From contig CABMGU010000056.1 in the NCBI GenBank assembly GCA_902385765.1, forward strand, positions 1 to 6,001: 6,001 nucleotides of DNA, in the 5' to 3' direction. Numbering within the stretch: position 1 is the stretch's first letter; every line of letters starts with the position of its first letter. The position numbers were made by a program, and so were the translations under genes. This document shows positions 1 to 5,517 of this stretch, one piece after another. This DNA comes from an uncultured archaeon. GTDB lineage: Archaea; Nanobdellota; Nanobdellia; Woesearchaeales; ARS49. Below the pieces are notes generated by a model that did no database searches, had not been told where the DNA came from, and worked only from the letters and a program-made list of their open reading frames with translations.

Positions 1-284
1 AACTGTTTGAAACAGACCCGACAGGAATCTACTTCCAGTTCAAAGCAACAGCAATAGGCGAAGGAGAAACAGAAGTAGAAGAAGTCCTTGAAAGAGAATA
101 TCACGAAAAAATAACCATAGAAGAAGGACTCAGGCTGGCAATCAATGCGCTCAACACAATTCTTGACAAAAACTTCAGCATAGACAGAATAGATGCAGCA
201 TACATAACAAACACTGAAAGAAAATTCATCAAAGTCAAGAAAGACAAACTCGAAAGGCTTCTAAGAGAAGCAAAGAAGAAATGA
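1..284 (+). CDS. psmA: Proteasome alpha subunit, C-terminal part (5' end outside window)
   Basis: The reading frame is open from position 3 to a TGA at 282-284 and encodes the last 93 residues. It begins LFETDPTGIYFQFKATAIG, which matches the conserved C-terminal half of archaeal 20S proteasome alpha subunits (Lf.tDPsG....y.AtaiG). An acidic stretch, an LEREY segment and a helix around EEGLRLAINAL follow, as in the family. The alpha subunits form the outer heptameric rings that gate the cytoplasmic proteolytic chamber. The N-terminal gating helix lies upstream and cannot be judged. The tail is basic (REAKKK). The stop overlaps one possible Rrp4 start (ATG at 281) as ATGA, so the two genes are almost certainly co-transcribed. 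I first considered SBDS because of the exosome neighbours, but the sequence fits proteasome alpha. Identification is by family memory, not by a search. Confidence 0.88.
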   Translation, partial: LFETDPTGIYFQFKATAIGEGETEVEEVLEREYHEKITIEEGLRLAINALNTILDKNFSIDRIDAAYITNTERKFIKVKKDKLERLLREAKKK

Positions 285-286
285 AC

Positions 287-291
287 GGTGA
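287..291 (+). promoter_or_regulatory. Ribosome binding site GGTGA deciding the rrp4 start
   Basis: GGTGA is complementary to the conserved 16S rRNA 3' end and lies four bases before the ATG at 296. It lies inside the reading frame if translation began at the upstream ATG at 281. The rpoK site in this operon (GGTGG, four bases before ATG) has the same geometry. This favours 296 as the rrp4 start. Confidence 0.55.
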
Positions 292-295
292 CAAA

Positions 296-1066
296 ATGAC
301 AGAAGAAATACTAGTAAAAGACAAGGAAATAGTCGTTCCAGGAGAAACAATCGCAACAGGAATCAGCTTCCTGCCAGGCAAAGGAACATATCGAGACAAT
401 GACAAGATAACCGCGCAAAGGCTGGGAATAGCGTCAATCGAAGGAAAAGTAATCAAGCTAATACCCCTTGCAGGAAAATACATACCAAAGCTAAAAGACA
501 GGGTAGTGGGAAGAGTGATAGATGTTCTAATGACGGGATGGAGACTTGAAATAAACTCGCCATACTCTGCAGTCATGACACTAAAAGATGCAACCTCAGA
601 ATTCATACCAAGAGGAGCAGACCTGACACAATACTACAGCCTGGGCGATTATGTCGTATGCCAGATAGTAAACGTCACAAGCCAAAAGCTGATTGACGTG
701 TCAATGAAAGGACCAGGCCTGAGAAAACTCAGAGGCGGAAGAATCGTAGAAGTAAACTCGCAAAAAGTCCCGCGCATAATAGGAAAGGACGGAAGCATGG
801 TAAGCATGGTCAAACAAGCAACAAACTGCAACATCGTAGTAGGACAAAACGGCTGGATATGGATAGACGGAGAGCCTGAAAACGAGGTAGTTGCAGTAAA
901 AGCAATCAAAAAAATAGAAGAAGACGCACACTTAAGCGGATTAACAGACAAAATGGCAGCGTGGCTGGAAAAAGAAACAGGAGTAAAAGTAAACCCTGAA
1001 GCTGTGCCACAGGCAGAAGAGCAAACGCCATCAGAGCACCCGCACCATTTCGGAGGTTCACAATGA
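296..1066 (+). CDS. rrp4: Exosome complex RNA-binding cap protein Rrp4
   Basis: Rrp4 is one of the two archaeal S1/KH cap proteins. It sits on the Rrp41-Rrp42 hexamer in the cytoplasm and guides RNA into the central channel for 3'-5' phosphorolysis or for tailing. From the ATG at 296 the protein has 256 residues, usual for the family. The N-terminal domain contains KDKEIVVPGE. An S1-like barrel occupies roughly residues 65-138 (VVGRVIDVL to DVSMKGPG). A KH domain follows at roughly 142-208, with its GXXG loop GKDG at 163-166 in PRIIGKDGSM. The C-terminal tail is acidic and polar with a His-rich end and is probably disordered. An upstream in-frame ATG at 281 would add five residues and overlap the psmA stop; I prefer 296 because GGTGA precedes it at proper spacing. 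The stop overlaps the rrp41 start as ATGA, indicating translational coupling. Confidence 0.95.
   Translation: MTEEILVKDKEIVVPGETIATGISFLPGKGTYRDNDKITAQRLGIASIEGKVIKLIPLAGKYIPKLKDRVVGRVIDVLMTGWRLEINSPYSAVMTLKDATSEFIPRGADLTQYYSLGDYVVCQIVNVTSQKLIDVSMKGPGLRKLRGGRIVEVNSQKVPRIIGKDGSMVSMVKQATNCNIVVGQNGWIWIDGEPENEVVAVKAIKKIEEDAHLSGLTDKMAAWLEKETGVKVNPEAVPQAEEQTPSEHPHHFGGSQ
1052..1057 (+). promoter_or_regulatory. Strong ribosome binding site GGAGGT of rrp41
   Basis: A full-length consensus Shine-Dalgarno GGAGGT lies five bases before the rrp41 ATG, inside the end of rrp4. It is the best such site in the window. It supports both the rrp41 start and efficient coupled translation. Confidence 0.85.
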
Positions 1067-1758
1067 CTTACGCAAAAAGATTTGACGGCAGAGGGTTTGA
1101 CGAACTCAGACCAATGAGCGCAAAAGTAGGAATCATACCAAGAGCAGACGGCTCAGCAATGTTCAAAATAGGCAAGACAGTAGCGCTCTGCGCAGTATAC
1201 GGGCCAAGAGACTTGCACCCGAAATTCATGCAAAACCCTGAAACAGGAATATTAAGAGTAAACTACAACATGATGCCATTCTCAGGACACGGCGAAAGAG
1301 TCAGACCAGGAGGAGGCAGACGAAGCAAAGAAATCAGCATGGTAATACAAAACGCACTGCTCCCAGTACTTGACTTGAAAGAATATCCAAACTCAGTGGT
1401 AGACATATTCGTAGAACTGCCCCAAACAGACGCAGGAACAAGATGCGCAGCAATAACAGCAGCATCAATGGCACTTGCAGACGCAGGACTTGAAATGAAA
1501 GATATGGTCTGCGCAGTAGCAGCAGGAAGATGCGAAGACAAAATAATAGTGGACCTGAACTATCTTGAAGACTCCCACGAAGATGGAGCAGACGTGCCGG
1601 TAGCAGTACTGCCAAACTCAGGAAAAGTCACGCTATTGCAAATGGACGGAGAAGTCACAAGAGAGCAAATCAAGGAAATAATAACAAAAGCGAAAGAAGC
1701 CTGCAAAAAAATCTATGAAGTACAGAAAGCAGCGCTAAAAGAAAAGTTTGCGAGGTAG
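1063..1758 (+). CDS. rrp41: Exosome complex catalytic exoribonuclease Rrp41
   Basis: This is the catalytic RNase PH-fold subunit of the archaeal exosome. With Rrp42 it forms a hexameric ring that degrades RNA 3'-5' using phosphate and can add A-rich tails from nucleoside diphosphates. The 231-residue length is normal for the family. Visible family features are RFDGRGFDELRPM at residues 6-18, the RNA-contacting basic stretch RPGGGRRSKE at 81-90 with Arg86/Arg87, PQTDAGTRCAAITAAS at 120-135, and the acidic active-site segment LEDSHEDGADVPVA around 168-181. In that segment Asp177 corresponds to the catalytic aspartate of the family. All key elements appear intact, so the enzyme should be active. 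The start is fixed by GGAGGT and by the ATGA overlap with rrp4. The C-terminal helix is Lys-rich. Confidence 0.96.
   Translation: MTYAKRFDGRGFDELRPMSAKVGIIPRADGSAMFKIGKTVALCAVYGPRDLHPKFMQNPETGILRVNYNMMPFSGHGERVRPGGGRRSKEISMVIQNALLPVLDLKEYPNSVVDIFVELPQTDAGTRCAAITAASMALADAGLEMKDMVCAVAAGRCEDKIIVDLNYLEDSHEDGADVPVAVLPNSGKVTLLQMDGEVTREQIKEIITKAKEACKKIYEVQKAALKEKFAR
1752..1756 (+). promoter_or_regulatory. Ribosome binding site GAGGT of rrp42
   Basis: GAGGT lies seven bases before the rrp42 ATG at 1764 and overlaps the last codons and stop of rrp41. It supports the chosen start and re-initiation by ribosomes ending rrp41. Confidence 0.75.
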
Positions 1759-1763
1759 ATAAC

Positions 1764-2540
1764 ATGTATGCTGAACAAAAAACACACTTGCTCAAAGCAC
1801 TGGCGAAAAACGTCAGATACGACGGAAGAAAAGCACTCGAGTACAGGCCGATAACAATAGAATACGGAATAAGCGGAAGCGCAGAAGGCTCAGCACGAGT
1901 CAAACTAGGCGGAACAGAAGTGCTTGCCGGCGTAAAAATGGAAATAGGAAAACCATACCCTGACACGCCAGACCAGGGAAACATGATGGTAAACGCAGAA
2001 CTCATACCATTAAGCAACCCTGCATTTGAATCAGGACCGCCAGGAGAACAGGCGACAGAACTCGCAAGAGTGGTAGACAGGGCAATACGAGAAAGCAAAG
2101 CAATAGATGTAAAAAAGCTCGTCATACTTCCAGGAGAAAAAGTCTGGGGAGTAAACATAGACATCGTAACAATAAACGATGAAGGAAATTTACTTGATGC
2201 TTCCTGCCTGGCTGCAATGGCTGCGCTGAAAAACGCAAGACTGCCAAAGCTGAACGAAAACAATGAAATAGACTACGATGCAGAGCCAACAAAAGAAAAA
2301 TTACCGCTGTCACGGGAACCTGTGGAGATAACAATCATAAAAGTCGGAGACAAATTCTTCGTAGACCCGTTATCAGACGAAGAACAAGTGATAGAAGGAA
2401 GGCTCACGGTTGCCATAACCGAAAAAGGAACAATCTGCGCAATGCAAAAAGGCGGAACAGCACCATTCAGCGTGGAAGAAATCGACAAGATGGTAGAAAT
2501 AGCACAAACACTTGCGCCATCACTGCGCAAGGCATTATAG
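1764..2540 (+). CDS. rrp42: Exosome complex structural ring subunit Rrp42
   Basis: Rrp42 is the non-catalytic RNase PH-fold partner of Rrp41. The three Rrp41-Rrp42 dimers form the exosome ring, and Rrp42 contributes RNA-binding arginines and the dimer interface that completes the active site. The product has 258 residues, typical for archaeal Rrp42. Recognisable elements are the N-terminal helix and VRYDGRKALEYRPITIEYG at residues 17-35, GGTEVLAGVKMEIG at 49-62, the conserved block SGPPGEQATELARVVDRAI at 90-108 (plus RES), and PGEKVWGVNIDI around 123-134. The C-terminal DPLSDEEQVIEGRLTVA and GGTAPFS segments also fit. It starts five bases after the rrp41 stop. It lacks the catalytic-type ADxPVA motif of Rrp41, as expected for this subunit. 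Confidence 0.96.
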   Translation: MYAEQKTHLLKALAKNVRYDGRKALEYRPITIEYGISGSAEGSARVKLGGTEVLAGVKMEIGKPYPDTPDQGNMMVNAELIPLSNPAFESGPPGEQATELARVVDRAIRESKAIDVKKLVILPGEKVWGVNIDIVTINDEGNLLDASCLAAMAALKNARLPKLNENNEIDYDAEPTKEKLPLSREPVEITIIKVGDKFFVDPLSDEEQVIEGRLTVAITEKGTICAMQKGGTAPFSVEEIDKMVEIAQTLAPSLRKAL

Positions 2541-2543
2541 GAC

Positions 2544-2548
2544 GGTGG
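2544..2548 (+). promoter_or_regulatory. Ribosome binding site GGTGG of rpoK
   Basis: GGTGG lies in the 12-base gap between rrp42 and rpoK, four bases before the rpoK ATG. It indicates internal translation initiation within the operon rather than a separate leaderless transcript. Confidence 0.6.
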
Positions 2549-2552
2549 CAAA

Positions 2553-2777
2553 ATGGAAAAAAAATTCACAAAGTACGAAATCGCAAGAATGATAGGTAGC
2601 AGAGCACTGCAAATCAGCATGGGAGCGCCTTTCTTAGTAAAACTGTCTGAGAAAGACCTCGAAGGCATAGGCTACAACCCAATAGAAATAGCCAAAATGG
2701 AATTTGACAAAGACTTACTTCCGATAACAGTAAGAAGACCCATGCCGAAACGAGCAGAAGTGAAAACGGCAGGGTAA
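2553..2777 (+). CDS. rpoK: DNA-directed RNA polymerase subunit K (Rpo6, omega/Rpb6 homologue)
   Basis: This small polymerase subunit helps assemble and stabilise the largest subunit, as Rpb6 does in eukaryotes and omega in bacteria. The 74-residue product has the family signature almost intact. FTKYEIARMIGSRALQISMG at residues 5-24 is followed by APFLV at 25-29, then PIEIAKMEFDKDLLPITVRRP at roughly 43-63, the conserved end of the fold. Against typical family members the loop at about 31-42 appears to hold a few extra residues (SEKDLEGIGYN), and there is a short basic tail. It has no cysteines, which rules out RpoP. It is the last gene of the operon, 12 bases after rrp42, and is followed by a poly-T terminator. 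Confidence 0.93.
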   Translation: MEKKFTKYEIARMIGSRALQISMGAPFLVKLSEKDLEGIGYNPIEIAKMEFDKDLLPITVRRPMPKRAEVKTAG

Positions 2778-2778
2778 A

Positions 2779-2792
2779 TTTTTTTACTTTTT
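2779..2792 (+). terminator. Poly-T archaeal terminator after rpoK
   Basis: Seven T, then AC, then five T begin two bases after the rpoK stop. Archaeal RNA polymerase terminates at such U-rich tracts, with no hairpin needed. The position between the operon and a new TATA promoter fits. No strong inverted repeat precedes it. Confidence 0.75.
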
Positions 2793-2803
2793 GATTCTTG
2801 TTA

Positions 2804-2818
2804 CGAAAGTTTTAAATA
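2804..2818 (+). promoter_or_regulatory. Archaeal promoter (BRE and TATA box) of the nucleotidyltransferase-HEPN operon
   Basis: A purine-rich element CGAAAGT (2804-2810, BRE-like) precedes TTTAAATA at 2811-2818. The box starts 31 bases before the ATG at 2842, so transcription should start at or within about a base of the ATG (leaderless mRNA). The winged-helix protein encoded first could autoregulate here; that is inference, and I saw no clear operator palindrome. Confidence 0.75.
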
Positions 2819-2841
2819 GATGTCTATAATAACATCAATTG

Positions 2842-3462
2842 ATGGTATTTCTAACATCATTAACCGGGATGGAGCTTAGGATAATCGCGTTCTTCATAGA
2901 GCACATCACTGAAACCTTTGCTATCAGGGAAATCGCGAGAAAAACTGGCATCGACTACAAGCTCACGCACGCAACAATACAAAAACTGGCGCAGAAGAAC
3001 ATCCTGCTGAAAAAACGCCAGGCAAATGTTGACCTCTGCTCGTTAAACCTGCGCAATGACCTGACGCAGGTGCATTATGCCGAGATGCTGCGCGCGCAGG
3101 AATTTCTCAAAAAACACCACGAGCTCAGCATCTTTTTCAAGAGCATAATGGAAAAAATAAAAGAAACATTCTGCACTTTACTGGTGTTCGGCTCCTATGC
3201 AAAAGAAACCGAGCGCAAGCATTCGGATGTTGATATCCTCATTATCGCCCCCTCAAGAGAGCCGGGAGAAGAAATAGAGCGCATCATAAACACTGAAAGC
3301 GTTTTCCTCAAGCTCAAAGTGCAAACCATAGTTCTCGATGAAAAAGAATTCATTGCGAACCTCTCGGACAAGAAGCTGAACGTTGTGCAGGAAGCCTTTA
3401 AAAACCACGTCATCATCACAGGCGTCGAACCATTTTACAACGGGGTAAAACAAACATTATGA
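2842..3462 (+). CDS. Winged-helix DNA-binding / minimal nucleotidyltransferase (MNT) fusion protein, putative antitoxin
   Basis: The 206-residue protein has two visible parts. Residues ~8-62 form a winged helix-turn-helix, with IREIARKTGIDYKLTHATIQ as the likely helix-turn-helix. Residues ~100-206 form a minimal nucleotidyltransferase domain with the signature VFGSYAKETERKHSDVDILI: Gly117-Ser118 and the metal-binding pair Asp129/Asp131. A typical C-terminal helix with NHVIITGVEPFYNG follows. MNT proteins paired with HEPN proteins act as antitoxins; in the Shewanella MntA-HepT system the MNT protein AMPylates the HEPN toxin. Here the strand that usually carries a third acidic residue reads LKVQTIVLD with Gln161 at the likely position, so catalysis may be impaired; this alignment is by eye. 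The ATG at 2842 fits the TATA spacing better than the adjacent TTG at 2839. The stop overlaps the HEPN gene start as ATGA. Confidence 0.85.
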   Translation: MVFLTSLTGMELRIIAFFIEHITETFAIREIARKTGIDYKLTHATIQKLAQKNILLKKRQANVDLCSLNLRNDLTQVHYAEMLRAQEFLKKHHELSIFFKSIMEKIKETFCTLLVFGSYAKETERKHSDVDILIIAPSREPGEEIERIINTESVFLKLKVQTIVLDEKEFIANLSDKKLNVVQEAFKNHVIITGVEPFYNGVKQTL

Positions 3463-4079
3463 TAGAAGACAAAGAACTCTCCCAGGCAGAAAGAAACATT
3501 CAGGACTACCTAAACGAGGAATTACTGACAAAAAAACCAGAACACCAACAATTCACGCCCTTTTATCTGAAAAACGCCAAGATGTCATTCCAAGTCGCAC
3601 AATTCCTCTATAACCTCTCCACAAATTCCGACACCAAAAAAAGCGCAGGCGTTCCGGACGATTTCGAATGCTTCCTATGGGTTGTAGTCACATCCTACTA
3701 CAGCATGTTCTACATTGCCAACGCTGCATTATCCAAGCTCGGCTTCAAGGTCGGCGAAAAATTCGCCCACAAAATCACCCAAGACGCACTCCTTGTGCAC
3801 TTCATCAAGAACAACAAACTCGCAAAACACCTGCTGGACGAGTACAAGCAGACCAAAGACGAAGTCCTCAACCTAATGGGCTTAAACGAAGAAGAACTCT
3901 TGAAGGAATTCCAGCTCAAAGCAAAACAACTCATAGCAACCTTCGACTACCAGCGCAAAAGACGCGGAGAATTCCAATACGAAATCCAAACAAGCGCAAA
4001 ACAGCACGTCGCCCAATTAAGCCTTGACAGGGCAAGAACATTCATCCAGGAAATGAACAAAGTTATCGATAAGATGTGA
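3459..4079 (+). CDS. HEPN-domain protein (UPF0332-like), putative toxin partner of the MNT protein
   Basis: The 206-residue, mostly alpha-helical protein resembles the HEPN/UPF0332 group. It has SYYSMFYIANAALSKLGFKV at residues 79-98, matching the AYYAMFHAARALL helix of that family, then FAHKITQDALLVHF with the conserved His104. A C-terminal helix with RRGEFQYE and ALDRA-like LSLDRARTFIQEM (188-199) follows. HEPN proteins next to MNT genes are usually ribonuclease toxins or nucleic-acid-binding partners. The canonical nuclease motif R-X4-6-H is not visible: no arginine lies four to six residues before His104, where Lys97/Lys101 occur, and no tyrosine follows in HxY register. RNase activity is therefore uncertain. 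The N-terminal ~30 residues are an extra charged segment. Translation is coupled to the upstream gene through the ATGA overlap. No strong Shine-Dalgarno is present. Confidence 0.82.
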   Translation: MIEDKELSQAERNIQDYLNEELLTKKPEHQQFTPFYLKNAKMSFQVAQFLYNLSTNSDTKKSAGVPDDFECFLWVVVTSYYSMFYIANAALSKLGFKVGEKFAHKITQDALLVHFIKNNKLAKHLLDEYKQTKDEVLNLMGLNEEELLKEFQLKAKQLIATFDYQRKRRGEFQYEIQTSAKQHVAQLSLDRARTFIQEMNKVIDKM

Positions 4080-4125
4080 GGCAATATCGCTTACGTATTT
4101 TCACTACTTTTAAGTTATTACATTT

Positions 4126-4140
4126 AGAAAGATTTATAAA
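4126..4140 (+). promoter_or_regulatory. Archaeal promoter (BRE and TATA box) of the 172-residue protein gene
   Basis: AGAAAGA (4126-4132) precedes TTTATAAA (4133-4140), an excellent TATA box. It starts 30 bases before the ATG at 4163, predicting a leaderless mRNA. It shows that the next gene is not simply the third member of the MNT-HEPN operon, and it decides the start codon. Confidence 0.8.
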
Positions 4141-4162
4141 AGATAAAGCCTCTGATATCTTG

Positions 4163-4681
4163 ATGCTAGAAATACACCACATGATCATAACCGGCCCGGT
4201 AGATGAAATACTTCGAGAAGGACTTAAATCGGTGGAACAACTAGTCAAAGAAGGGAGATTGAAACAGCCCAGATCTCCTGGTTTTCTGCCGGATCAATTT
4301 TCGAATATTTATTTCCGATATTGTAATGAAAAATTTCTTTCAGAAGCGCGATGCCCGTGGGTATCCCTTGAAGTTAACCCAGAAACCACTTTTGTACATA
4401 ATTTAAGGTTAAGAGAGGACCGAGATTTGCAGGGTTACAATGCCTCTAGAATGCCTTTGGCTGAATACATCAAAAGACTGCACGAAGCAATACAAATGAG
4501 GACACAGACGCCCCCTGGGAAAACAGTTATCGTAGATTGCATAACTGCAGAACCAAGATTTGCAGAGTTACAGTCAGGCTCACTACTAACTGCCGGGTAT
4601 TCAAATGAAATATTGATTCCTCGTCCAATAATCCCTGCTTCTGAATTTAAACGAATATATGGAAGAAATGGCCGATCTTGA
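4163..4681 (+). CDS. Protein of unknown function, possibly ADP-ribosyltransferase-like fold
   Basis: I do not recognise this 172-residue protein with certainty. Its layout recalls the ART-like fold of DarT and tRNA 2'-phosphotransferase-like proteins. IHH near the N-terminus (4-6) is followed by VDEILREGLKS (13-23), like the H...ILxxGL opening. NIYFRY (48-53) then resembles an early core strand, and PWVSLEVNPETTFVHN (65-80) a core strand with the vdpe pattern. Last comes SNEILIPRPIIPASEFKRIY (147-166), like the final E-containing strand followed by I-P-x-x-i. In that reading Glu149 would be the catalytic-type glutamate; this is inference from pattern only. No signal peptide or membrane segment is seen. 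The ATG at 4163 was chosen because a TATA box lies at leaderless spacing. An in-frame GTG at 4076 would put the promoter inside the gene. Base use is T-richer and less purine-biased than in the operon, suggesting separate acquisition. Confidence 0.7.
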   Translation: MLEIHHMIITGPVDEILREGLKSVEQLVKEGRLKQPRSPGFLPDQFSNIYFRYCNEKFLSEARCPWVSLEVNPETTFVHNLRLREDRDLQGYNASRMPLAEYIKRLHEAIQMRTQTPPGKTVIVDCITAEPRFAELQSGSLLTAGYSNEILIPRPIIPASEFKRIYGRNGRS

Positions 4682-4701
4682 AGCTCCGTTTCCCAGAAGC
4701 G

Positions 4702-4717
4702 GGCAAAGCTTATAATT
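4702..4717 (+). promoter_or_regulatory. Archaeal promoter of the DUF357 gene
   Basis: GGCAAAGC leads into TTATAATT at 4710-4717, starting 30 bases before the ATG at 4740. This is the same leaderless spacing as the other promoters in the window. No Shine-Dalgarno precedes the ATG. Confidence 0.7.
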
Positions 4718-4739
4718 CCGCAGAACAAACAGAAACGAA

Positions 4740-5006
4740 ATGAACACAATCACGCCGGAAAAACTAGAGCATTACTTTGACATAACAGGCAGAGCCCTGA
4801 AAAAAGCAAAAAAAGCAAAACCCGAAGCAGACGTCATTCTCGACATGGCAAACAGATACTATGAAGATGCAAAGCACTTCAAAGACAAAGGAGACATTGT
4901 AACTGCATTTGCCGCGCTAAATTACGCTCACGGCTGGTTAGACGCAGGAGCACGATTAGGAATACTTGACGTAGAACACGATTCTGAACTGTTTACTGTG
5001 GATTGA
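4740..5006 (+). CDS. DUF357 family protein
   Basis: The 88-residue helical protein matches the archaeal DUF357 family, whose function is not established. The hallmark blocks are ILDMANRYYEDAKHFKDKGD at residues 33-52 and AFAALNYAHGWLDAGARLG at 56-74, which resemble a paired-helix (TPR/HEPN-like) arrangement. The N-terminal segment KKAKKAKPEA is basic and the C-terminus is acidic (EHDSELFTVD). It has its own TATA box and a leaderless ATG. Its last 79 bases overlap, on the opposite strand, the end of the MraZ-like gene; DUF357 conservation reaches into this overlap, so it is the real constraint there. It is probably cytoplasmic. No operon partner is visible. Confidence 0.88.
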   Translation: MNTITPEKLEHYFDITGRALKKAKKAKPEADVILDMANRYYEDAKHFKDKGDIVTAFAALNYAHGWLDAGARLGILDVEHDSELFTVD

Positions 5007-5413
5007 ACGTATTTTTCAAAATTCTCTGGAGCCGCCAAAACAAGAAAATCTCCGCGATTATCTCCCTTTACAGGTCTGACAATAGAATCAATATTTGTCC
5101 TGTCGCTCAACCCATACAGATGAGCCAAGCTGGAATGATGAAGAATAATACGCTCTTTATCATCCATTTTTGTAAGTTCAGTGGAAGCATATGCTTCGCG
5201 GTAAGGAAAAACATCTTCAGAACGCTTCAAATAAAGACGCTCCCTTAACGGCAAGAATAGTTCTTTCCTGTACATGACAAGCAAATTAACTTCCCCATTT
5301 GTCCAGTGAGAGGTAAAAAACTCATTTTCACTGCCAAACACAGCATCGCGATGGCACTTAGGAATATGAAGACGCCGCTTTCCCTGAATTTCTCCATCAA
5401 AAAATGTTCCCAT
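4928..5413 (-). CDS. MraZ-like protein with two SpoVT/AbrB-type domains
   Basis: The 161-residue protein looks like two MraZ half-domains. The first, at about residues 1-55, begins GTFFDGEIQGKRRLHIPK and recalls the MraZ start f.gey.h.lD.KGRl.iP. Gln10 replaces the usual Asp of DXXXR while Arg14 is kept. The second, about 76-136, has ASTELTKMDDKERII with an intact DXXXR (Asp84, Arg88), a GL turn at 101-102, and the strand-helix end GDFLVLAAPENFEKYV. MraZ proteins are ring-forming DNA-binding transcription regulators, typically heading the bacterial division/cell-wall cluster; no such cluster is seen here. The ATG at 5413 was chosen over an in-frame ATG at 5515 because a TATA box lies 30 bases upstream and the domain begins right after it. 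The last ~24 residues are Ser-rich, unlike MraZ, and arise from reading antisense through DUF357. Confidence 0.72.
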   Translation of the reverse strand: MGTFFDGEIQGKRRLHIPKCHRDAVFGSENEFFTSHWTNGEVNLLVMYRKELFLPLRERLYLKRSEDVFPYREAYASTELTKMDDKERIILHHSSLAHLYGLSDRTNIDSIVRPVKGDNRGDFLVLAAPENFEKYVQSTVNSSESCSTSSIPNRAPASNQP

Positions 5414-5435
5414 AACAACATATATGAAATACCCC

Positions 5436-5450
5436 TTTTTAAAGCTTTTC
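5436..5450 (-). promoter_or_regulatory. Archaeal promoter of the MraZ-like gene (minus strand)
   Basis: Read on the minus strand, GAAAAGC (BRE-like) precedes TTTAAAAA, which starts 30 bases before the ATG at 5413. This predicts a leaderless mRNA and argues against the longer reading frame starting at 5515, which would contain this box. Confidence 0.7.
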
Positions 5451-5517
5451 TTTTTCACTCCTTGTGGGTGGTTAAAATATCGTGTTACTGGCTTCTCTCC
5501 AGAGTAGCGACGCATTC

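Noticed and set aside
1..284. C-terminal end of an SBDS-family gene, expected before rrp4
   Set aside because: The translated sequence has the LFETDPTG and KATAIG signature of proteasome alpha subunits, not SBDS.
1670..2263. 197-codon open frame on the minus strand
   Set aside because: It lies antisense to rrp41/rrp42, which are clear genes. The translation is low-complexity Ser/Leu/Phe, as expected opposite purine-rich coding DNA.
3668..4027. 119-codon open frame on the plus strand inside the HEPN gene
   Set aside because: Its product is Arg/Gln/Pro-rich without domain features, and the HEPN frame shows family motifs throughout.
4076..4162. Longer N-terminus of the 172-residue protein from GTG at 4076
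   Set aside because: The stretch contains an excellent TATA box at 4133-4140 placed exactly for a leaderless ATG at 4163, and the extra residues look like translated AT-rich non-coding DNA.
4699..4709. GCGGGCAAAGC shared with 5584-5594
   Set aside because: An eleven-base match in different contexts (promoter and coding) without further similarity; not enough to call a repeat.
5414..5515. Longer N-terminus of the MraZ-like protein from the ATG at 5515
   Set aside because: The conserved domain starts right after Met at 5413, and the extension would include the minus-strand TATA box at 5436-5443.
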